Shown here: in pieces, positions 58,547 through 64,000 of the stretch
How positions within the stretch are numbered: the stretch's first letter is position 1
Layout: every line of letters starts with the position of its first letter
DNA from: QZLE01 sp033852075
Lineage (GTDB): Bacteria; Pseudomonadota; Gammaproteobacteria; QZLD01
NCBI GenBank assembly: GCA_033852075.1
Contig: JAWSVC010000033.1
Span: 1 to 64,000 of the forward strand
Length of the DNA: 64,000 nt
Direction: 5' to 3'
Translations under genes and position numbers: made by a program
The notes under the pieces: model-generated
Told to the model about the DNA's origin: nothing
Database searches by the model: none
What the model saw: only the letters and a program-made list of their open reading frames with translations

Positions 58547-60241
58547 ATGAAATGGATGGGCGATAGGGTCGAGCTTTATAATAATCCCTTTATTAAATTT
58601 ATGGACCCCCTTGGTGTTGGCAAGGCTATGGCGCAGACGCAAGCTGGTTGGGCAAATCATCCTGTAGGGGCTGCAGAAAAGGCAAGGGCATGGCTGCAAG
58701 GTTTATCGGAGCTGCAGGTTTATTTTTTGCGCCGGGCAATGGGATTAGAAATGTCCAAAGAGACCAAAGACTCGCGTTTTTCCAGCGATAAATGGTCAAC
58801 AAATCTGTTTTTTGACATGTTAAAAGAATCATTTCTGTTTGCCAGTGAGTTTATGTTTGAAATGGCGTTGGATGCACCAAATACTCCGCCACATATCAAA
58901 AGGAAGGCTGCATTTTGGATAGAGCAGATTTTTAATTCTCTTTCTCCAAGTAATTTTTTGCTCACCAATCCGGATGCAATAGAGAAATTAGTAGAAACCA
59001 AAGGGCAAAGCCTGGTTGATGGAATGAAACTGCTGATGCAGGATATGAAAGATAATGATATCAGCATGGTAGATAAGGATGCATTCAAGGTAGGGAAGAA
59101 TCTTGCAACCACACCAGGAAAGGTTGTTTTTAGAACAGACCTTTTTGAATTGATTCAATATAAACCTCAGACCAAAGAGGTTCGTGAGATCCCTATTCTA
59201 TTTGTGCCTCCGTGGATTAATAAGTTTTATGTGCTTGATTTAACCGAAAAGAAAAGCATGATTAATTATCTGGTAAAGCAAGGTTTTTCAGTATTTTTAA
59301 TAAGCTGGAGAAATGTACCTAAAGAGATGCGTGATACCCACTTTGGTGATTATTTGGGACGCGGTATAGATCGTGCTCAGAGTGTAGTGCGTGCAATATC
59401 TGGTGCGGATAGTGTTCATGCGGTTGGTTATTGTATTGGTGGAACTGCGCTTTCATCATACATGGCGTGGATGAATGCAGACCCAGACAAAAAAGCTCCT
59501 AAGCCGGTTTCTTCATGGACTCTGTTTGCATCATTAGTAGACTTTAGCAAGCCAGGCGAGATAGAAAGCTTTGTCGACCAGGATAGTTACGATATGGTTT
59601 GTGACATCATGGAAAAAGAAGGATTTTTGGATGGTTCCAGAATGAATTCAGCATTCAGGATGCTGCGTTCCAAAGATCTTATTTGGAGTTTCTTTGTTGA
59701 TAGTTATCTATGCGGAGAAAAACCAAAGGCATTTGATTTATTATACTGGAACTCAGACCCAACACGTTTGCCGGAAGAGATGCATCGTTTTTATCTGCGC
59801 GAATTTTATGTGAATAATAATCTGGTTAGAAAAAACAAATTAACTCTTTCTGGCAGAAAGATAGATCTGGGAATTGTTGAGCAGCCTCTCTATGATGTTG
59901 CTGCGGTTCAAGACCATATTACTCCGTGGAAGGAATGTTTTAAGTGTGACTATATTAGCGGTCCAGTACGTCAAGTACTTGGTAGTTCTGGCCATATTCT
60001 TGGTATTGTTTCTCCACCTGTAGATCCTCCTAAAAGGAAATACTGGGCTGGTGATGTCGGAGAGTTTAGAGACCCGGATCTATGGTTAGACCAGCAGGAA
60101 GAGCAGGCAGGTTCATGGTGGCCGGATTGGGTAAAATGGCTTAATGACAAGTGTGGTAAGAAGCGCCCGGCTCTTAGTGTTGGTAGCTCCAAATATAAGC
60201 CAATTTGTGACGCGCCAGGAGAGTATGTGGTTGAACCATAG
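58547..60241 (+). CDS. phaC: Class I polyhydroxyalkanoate synthase
   Basis: Polymerises hydroxyacyl-CoA into storage granules. The 564-residue protein has the lipase-like box GYCIGG with the catalytic Cys296, catalytic Asp456 in AVQDHITPW and His483 in GSSGHILGIV, plus the N-terminal region ANHPVGAAEKARAWLQGLSELQ. Length fits class I; no phaE partner is near. ACGGAGAG precedes the start. phaA, phaB and phasins are not in the window. A short hairpin (60258-60286) follows. Confidence 0.93.
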   Translation: MKWMGDRVELYNNPFIKFMDPLGVGKAMAQTQAGWANHPVGAAEKARAWLQGLSELQVYFLRRAMGLEMSKETKDSRFSSDKWSTNLFFDMLKESFLFASEFMFEMALDAPNTPPHIKRKAAFWIEQIFNSLSPSNFLLTNPDAIEKLVETKGQSLVDGMKLLMQDMKDNDISMVDKDAFKVGKNLATTPGKVVFRTDLFELIQYKPQTKEVREIPILFVPPWINKFYVLDLTEKKSMINYLVKQGFSVFLISWRNVPKEMRDTHFGDYLGRGIDRAQSVVRAISGADSVHAVGYCIGGTALSSYMAWMNADPDKKAPKPVSSWTLFASLVDFSKPGEIESFVDQDSYDMVCDIMEKEGFLDGSRMNSAFRMLRSKDLIWSFFVDSYLCGEKPKAFDLLYWNSDPTRLPEEMHRFYLREFYVNNNLVRKNKLTLSGRKIDLGIVEQPLYDVAAVQDHITPWKECFKCDYISGPVRQVLGSSGHILGIVSPPVDPPKRKYWAGDVGEFRDPDLWLDQQEEQAGSWWPDWVKWLNDKCGKKRPALSVGSSKYKPICDAPGEYVVEP

Positions 60242-60257
60242 TTTTTATAAAAACCAC

Positions 60258-60286
60258 CTGCGATTTGTTGTGGAACAAAATCGCAG
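60258..60286 (+). terminator. Hairpin after phaC
   Basis: CTGCGATTT and AAATCGCAG form a 9-bp stem 17 bases after the phaC stop. There is no T-run, so termination is uncertain. Confidence 0.35.
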
Positions 60287-60387
60287 TGTGGAATATTATA
60301 GAGGTTTATGGGAATCAATATAGGATAGGTTTGTTGTTGGTTGTGAAAAACCGCGAAAACCGCTAAACACTGGAGCACGGGATAGCT

Positions 60388-60780
60388 ATGCGTCTATTAT
60401 TATCTTTCATATTTTTAATATTAATTGGATGTAATCAGGAAGAAGTTGTGGATGACAGACCAGAGCCACCAAAGAACGAACAACAGCAAAGATATGTTGA
60501 AGGTGAGATAATAGTTCGTTACGAAGATAATTGTTCCGAGGCCTATATAAAAAACATGTTAAAAACCCATGGGGCATCGATTAAACAGAAGCTTCCAGGG
60601 AAACAAACATACCTAATCAAACTACCCTTTGGCCATACAGTAGAATCAGCAGTCCCGCTATATGACGGTTTGATTGGTGTTAAGTGGGCGGAACCAAATT
60701 ATATCTACAGGCATATGGGAGTTCCCAAACAACCGGGGGCAATAAAAGTTAAGCCAATAAAGATCAGAAAGGTAGATTAA
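60388..60780 (+). CDS. Lipoprotein resembling a free-standing subtilase propeptide
   Basis: A 130-residue lipoprotein: lipobox LILIGC with Asn at +2, which favours the outer membrane, then an acidic linker and a domain YVEGEIIVRYEDNCSEAYIK...EPNYIYRHMGVP. The same pattern, YVPGEVLVKFKEGVSDLKKA...QPNYYLHKMAVP, is the N-terminal propeptide of the protease encoded 15 bases downstream. Propeptides of this fold act as folding chaperone and inhibitor. A separate, membrane-tethered copy could therefore inhibit or help fold the protease in trans. No protease domain follows in this frame. Function is inferred from likeness and linkage. Confidence 0.75.
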   Translation: MRLLLSFIFLILIGCNQEEVVDDRPEPPKNEQQQRYVEGEIIVRYEDNCSEAYIKNMLKTHGASIKQKLPGKQTYLIKLPFGHTVESAVPLYDGLIGVKWAEPNYIYRHMGVPKQPGAIKVKPIKIRKVD

Positions 60781-60795
60781 AACAGGGCTGAGCAG

Positions 60796-62931
60796 GTGAT
60801 TAAAGTGGTTAGTAAACAGTTGGATGTTTCAGGTGTTTTTAAATGCGCGAGCATTTTTATAGTCTTTTTTATGGCAACTTCGGTATTTGCATCAAAAAAT
60901 AGTACTGGCGCGAAGGCATATTCAAAATATGTTCCTGGCGAGGTATTAGTAAAGTTTAAGGAAGGCGTTTCAGATCTGAAAAAGGCTAGCCTGCGTAGCA
61001 TTAATACCGGTCAGAGTAGTGGAACTTTAAAAAAGGCCAGTCTAAGAAATAAGTTTTCTAAATTAGCAATTGAGCATTGGAGTCTTCCCGAAGGTAAAGA
61101 TGTTCAATCCGCATTAATCGACCTTCAGAAGAATGAAAGCGTATTATATGCTCAGCCTAACTATTATTTGCATAAAATGGCAGTTCCATATGACACTTAC
61201 TATTATAATCAATGGGCGCTTGATGCTATCGATTGGTTAAGTGTTTGGGAATCAGATCCAGCGCCTTCTGCTGCAAGTGTAACTGTAGCCGTAGTTGACG
61301 ATGGTGTGTATTCGGCACACCCGGATTTAAACGATAACCTGGTTGAAGGATTTAATGTATTATCAAACAATAGCAATACATCTCCTGATTTTGCAAACTC
61401 TCCAGGATCAACTCATGGTACTGCAGTTGCAGGTGTTATTGGTGCCGAAACCGATAATGGTATTGGAGTAAGCGGAGCAGCATGGGATGTAAATATCATG
61501 CCTATTCTTTTTGCAAGTGATACTCAAGGGGATACTACTCAAGCAATATCTGCTTTTCGTAAGGCGCGAAAGCTAGGGGCAGATATCATAAATTTTAGCT
61601 ATGGTTTGTTTTATTATGATAACGCTATGGCTGATGCAATTAGTGATCTTGAAGATGCTGGCATAATCTTTATTACATCGGCAGGTAATGATGAAGTTAA
61701 TAATAGGTATGTACCTATTTATCCAGCTAATTTTCCAAATATGAATGTAATATCCGTTACCGCAAGTAGAGAATCTGGGGCCATGGCTACATGGCCGCAA
61801 TATGGACCATTTAGTATAGACTTAATGGCTCCCGGAGAGGATGTATATACCACGTATGTAAATGTTAACGGAGGCTCTGTATCTGCAAGCTATCTTTCTG
61901 TTGATGGAACGTCGTTCTCTGCTCCATATGTTGCCGGTATTGCTGCGATGATAAAGGGAGAGTATCCGGATGCGGACATCTATGAAATCAAGGGGAGGCT
62001 GTTGGCTGGTGCTACGTTTGAGGAAACCGCAAAGGATAAGGTTGCTGCTGGTGGTGAGGCCAATATGGCAGATTCATTAAGTGTTGGCGCTAAACCGGTC
62101 TTGGTAATTAAATCGGCAAATGTTGATGATAACGGTAACGGGATAATCGATAGTGGAGAAACAGTAGACCTGGTTATTACTCTGGAAAATGTTTGGGAAG
62201 ATGCAACGGGTGTTAATGCGACTTTAAGTTCAGAAGAAGTATCCATCGATATTCCTACTCAGTCTTTCGGTGATATCGCCAAAGGTGGGACGGCAACAGC
62301 AACTTATGAAATTAGTATGGGGGAATTTACTGGGCATCGCCATATTCCTTTTCGATTGAATATTAGTAGTGATGCAGGAGAAAATTTGATTTCCAGATAT
62401 TTTTCCATGGAAGCTGGCCAGTTACTAAATAATGTTCAGGTAGACGCAAACTTTGCCAGTAGCGGGTATGATGATGCACACTATTATCACTTTTCGGTTC
62501 CGGTAGGAGCTGAGTCGATAACTATTTCTACAACTAGTTCAAGCGATATTGACCTATTTATAATGCGTGGCGAAAGACCAAAGGTATATCCTAGCTATTA
62601 CAGTTTGCTTGGAGATGGTTATGACTATGCTTATGAATATTTGAGTGAAGATGATTTGTCGGCTTTAGGGTTGGAAAAGGCGGTTACTTCATCCGGTAAC
62701 GAATCAATAACTATCAATAATCCAGTGTCAGGAAACTATTTTGCACTTGTGTTCGATTATAATGGAGAAGGGGACTTTTCCTATTCAATTACAGCTCAAG
62801 GTGTTACTGAAGATGGTTCCTCATCTCAAGATGACAGCGGAGGAAACAGCGGCGGAGGCGGCGGTGGAACCATGCCTCTATTATCATTTTTAGCATTGTT
62901 TGGAATAGTAGTTTTATATCGACGTAAGTGA
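60796..62931 (+). CDS. Subtilisin-family (S8) protease with PPC domain and GlyGly-CTERM tail
   Basis: 711 residues from a GTG. In order: signal peptide (about 17-34), propeptide YVPGEVLVKF...QPNYYLHKM (about 47-135), S8 catalytic domain with Asp168 (AVVDDGVYS), His207 (STHGTAVAGVIGA) and Ser373 (DGTSFSAPYVAGIAAM), a linker domain with DDNGNGIIDSGETVDLVITLEN, a PPC domain (about 545-665; DAHYYHFSVPVGAESI), and a Gly-rich stretch GGGGGG followed by PLLSFLALFGIVVLY and RRK. The tail is a GlyGly-CTERM sorting signal, normally cut by a rhombosortase, which is not in this window. Probably surface-attached or released. Confidence 0.9.
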   Translation: MIKVVSKQLDVSGVFKCASIFIVFFMATSVFASKNSTGAKAYSKYVPGEVLVKFKEGVSDLKKASLRSINTGQSSGTLKKASLRNKFSKLAIEHWSLPEGKDVQSALIDLQKNESVLYAQPNYYLHKMAVPYDTYYYNQWALDAIDWLSVWESDPAPSAASVTVAVVDDGVYSAHPDLNDNLVEGFNVLSNNSNTSPDFANSPGSTHGTAVAGVIGAETDNGIGVSGAAWDVNIMPILFASDTQGDTTQAISAFRKARKLGADIINFSYGLFYYDNAMADAISDLEDAGIIFITSAGNDEVNNRYVPIYPANFPNMNVISVTASRESGAMATWPQYGPFSIDLMAPGEDVYTTYVNVNGGSVSASYLSVDGTSFSAPYVAGIAAMIKGEYPDADIYEIKGRLLAGATFEETAKDKVAAGGEANMADSLSVGAKPVLVIKSANVDDNGNGIIDSGETVDLVITLENVWEDATGVNATLSSEEVSIDIPTQSFGDIAKGGTATATYEISMGEFTGHRHIPFRLNISSDAGENLISRYFSMEAGQLLNNVQVDANFASSGYDDAHYYHFSVPVGAESITISTTSSSDIDLFIMRGERPKVYPSYYSLLGDGYDYAYEYLSEDDLSALGLEKAVTSSGNESITINNPVSGNYFALVFDYNGEGDFSYSITAQGVTEDGSSSQDDSGGNSGGGGGGTMPLLSFLALFGIVVLYRRK

Positions 62932-62953
62932 TTCAGATAAATTTCTCTTGAAT

Positions 62954-62980
62954 ATTGCCCGGCTTTGCCGGGCAATTTAT
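62954..62980 (+). terminator. Terminator of the S8 protease gene
   Basis: ATTGCCCGGC-TTT-GCCGGGCAAT, a perfect 10-bp stem, starts 22 bases after the stop and is followed by TTATAAG. Confidence 0.75.
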
Positions 62981-63048
62981 AAGCTTAATGCGTAATTAAC
63001 TGTGTTGTTAAAAGGCAAAAAGCCTATTTCCTTAATTCAAAAAAATAA

Positions 63049-63077
63049 TTGACGTGATAATTCTACGCGTGTAAATT
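63049..63077 (+). promoter_or_regulatory. Promoter of the btuB leader
   Basis: TTGACG (63049-63054), a 17-base spacer and TAAATT (63072-63077) predict a start near 63084, about 30 bases before the riboswitch. Confidence 0.6.
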
Positions 63078-63111
63078 TCCCCTCCTTAAAGCAGCATAAT
63101 GCTGTACAAAT

Positions 63112-63295
63112 TAGTTAGTAGGTGCTCGTTGGCTTATTTTAGCGACGGGTTAAATGGGAAACTGGTAAGAACCCCATGGTTTTCAAATCCAGTGCTGCCC
63201 CCGCAACGGTAGGTGTATATGCTAATTTTTTAGCTCACAAGCCCGGAACCAGCCTTCTATATTCTTAACTCATAATTGCGCGGGTGGGCGCTAGG
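63112..63295 (+). promoter_or_regulatory. Cobalamin (AdoCbl) riboswitch
   Basis: The leader shows the cobalamin riboswitch landmarks in order: GGTGCTCGTTGGC, GGGTTAAATGGGAAACTGGT, GTGCTGCCCCCGCAACGGTAGG, and the B12 box AAGCCCGGAACCAGCC (63239-63254). A short GCGC-GGGTGG-GCGC hairpin (about 63279-63294) abuts the AGGAGA ribosome binding site, so translational control is likely. High B12 should switch btuB off. Confidence 0.92.
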
Positions 63296-63303
63296 AGAGC
63301 AAA

Positions 63304-64000
63304 ATGAAAAATCATTTTCTTATCCCTGTTTTATCAATTCTTTTTCTTTCAATCAACGTAGTGGCGTCGACAAAACGGCTTGATGATGTAGTAGTCACAG
63401 CTACCAAAACTGCAATTTCTGCAGATGAATCCATTGTGCCGGTGGTAGTAATTTCCGCAGAAGATATCGAAAAGAGTTCCGCAAAAGATTTGGTTTCGTT
63501 GCTATCCGGTATTGCTGGAATAGATATCAGTATCAATGGCGGTTTAGGACAACAAAGCAGTATCTTTTTACGCGGTACGGAATCACGTCATGTATTAGTT
63601 ATTATCGACGGAGTAAAAGTGGGTTCGGTTTCGTTGGGAACAACAGCATTCGAGCACATACCTCTAAATCAAATACAAAAAGTAGAAGTTATCAAAGGGC
63701 CAAGATCCAGCCTTTATGGTTCCGATGCGGTAGGGGGGGTAATTCAGGTATTTACCAAAAAAGGTAATTCAGAACAGGGGACTATCAGGCCGCAGCTACT
63801 ATTCGGAATAGGAACTGATAAAACTTATAAAAGTAGTGTTAATGTATCTGGAGGAGATGGCGGGTTTAGCCTAAGTCTTGGTGCCAATATTTTGCATAGC
63901 AATGGTTATAACGTTATGACCGAAAACAACTCAGACAAAGATGGCTACAAAAATAGCTCTCTATTGTTTAATGTCGGCAAGTTGTGGAAAAACGGAATAG
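63304..64000 (+). CDS. btuB: TonB-dependent vitamin B12 receptor BtuB, 5' part
   Basis: Outer-membrane receptor that imports cobalamin with TonB energy. The 232 codons in the window give a signal peptide (FLIPVLSILFLSINVVAS), a TonB box DDVVVTATKT, the plug domain (PVVVISAEDIEKSSAKDLVSLLSGIAGIDI, RGTESRHVLVIIDGVKVG, EVIKGPRSSLYGSDAVGGVIQVFTKKG) and the first barrel strands. The riboswitch in front makes B12 the likely substrate. The gene runs off the window at 64000. Confidence 0.92.
   Translation, partial: MKNHFLIPVLSILFLSINVVASTKRLDDVVVTATKTAISADESIVPVVVISAEDIEKSSAKDLVSLLSGIAGIDISINGGLGQQSSIFLRGTESRHVLVIIDGVKVGSVSLGTTAFEHIPLNQIQKVEVIKGPRSSLYGSDAVGGVIQVFTKKGNSEQGTIRPQLLFGIGTDKTYKSSVNVSGGDGGFSLSLGANILHSNGYNVMTENNSDKDGYKNSSLLFNVGKLWKNGI

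Noticed and set aside
58313..58699. N-terminal extension of priA by 129 codons
   Set aside because: It overlaps the divergent phaC start and shows no likeness to PriA, which begins at MSQTIYEIAVP.
1..64000. CRISPR arrays, tRNA or rRNA genes, prophage or complete insertion sequences
   Set aside because: No regularly spaced direct repeats, cloverleaf-like genes, rRNA sequence, transposase, integrase or phage structural genes were recognised in a by-eye reading; a dedicated tRNA scan was not possible.

Overview
The window looks like a chromosomal segment of an AT-rich gammaproteobacterium. The evidence is the conserved gene order (pilSR-pilA-pilBCD-coaE-zapD-yacG, bamD/rluD divergent, yibN-secB-gpsA next to envC-ctpA-yibQ) together with a full lipopolysaccharide export and core-assembly cluster, a class I PHA synthase and a B12 riboswitch in front of btuB. 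No rRNA, tRNA, CRISPR array, prophage or complete insertion sequence was recognised. I cannot name the species.

Layout. 1-1661: 5' part of an exported RHS/YD-repeat protein on the minus strand. 2.2-4.3 kb: sucCD. 4.4-16.3 kb: the type IV pilus locus, which two toxin-antitoxin modules have invaded. hipBA sits between pilS and pilR and leaves a second, diverged 3' end of pilS next to pilR. An mntA/hepT module sits between pilD and coaE and is flanked by a 14-bp direct repeat of the first bases of coaE. pilA has a textbook sigma-54 promoter with likely PilR sites. 16.5-22.6 kb: zapD, yacG, bamD, rluD and a remnant peptide transporter (yejB, yejE) whose last gene overlaps a free-standing C-terminal fragment of RimO. 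Dispersed palindromic repeats, one of them MITE-like, fill the gaps. 22.7-24.2 kb: an exported YiiX-type amidase. 24.2-37.2 kb: LPS core biosynthesis (five GT9 heptosyltransferase-like genes, three other glycosyltransferases, an O-antigen-ligase-like protein, msbA, a late lipid A acyltransferase).

37.4-45.3 kb: a signalling operon (CheY-like, CheC-like, PAS-GGDEF), a SprA-type metalloprotease, a small membrane protein, a MutT/thiamine-phosphate-synthase fusion, polyprenyl diphosphate synthase, and a long membrane-anchored coiled-coil protein. 45.38-45.51 kb holds a strong candidate for a CsrA/RsmA-sequestering small RNA: GGA motifs in hairpin loops, a terminator, a sigma-70 promoter and an 18-bp GacA/UvrY-like palindrome about 66 bp upstream of the predicted start. 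45.7-52.4 kb: housekeeping envelope genes. 52.4-56.0 kb: a five-gene operon resembling part of an exosortase-A exopolysaccharide cluster (two hydrolases, an acyl carrier protein, a GNAT/FemAB-like protein, an SGNH hydrolase), with no exosortase in view. 56.1-60.2 kb: priA and phaC, divergent. 60.4-62.9 kb: a lipoprotein that looks like a free-standing protease propeptide, followed by a subtilisin-family protease with its own propeptide and a GlyGly-CTERM tail. 63.05-64 kb: promoter, cobalamin riboswitch and the start of btuB.

The most notable observations are the two toxin-antitoxin insertions whose junctions can be read, the RsmY/Z-like RNA, the propeptide-lipoprotein/protease pair and the orphan RimO TRAM fragment.
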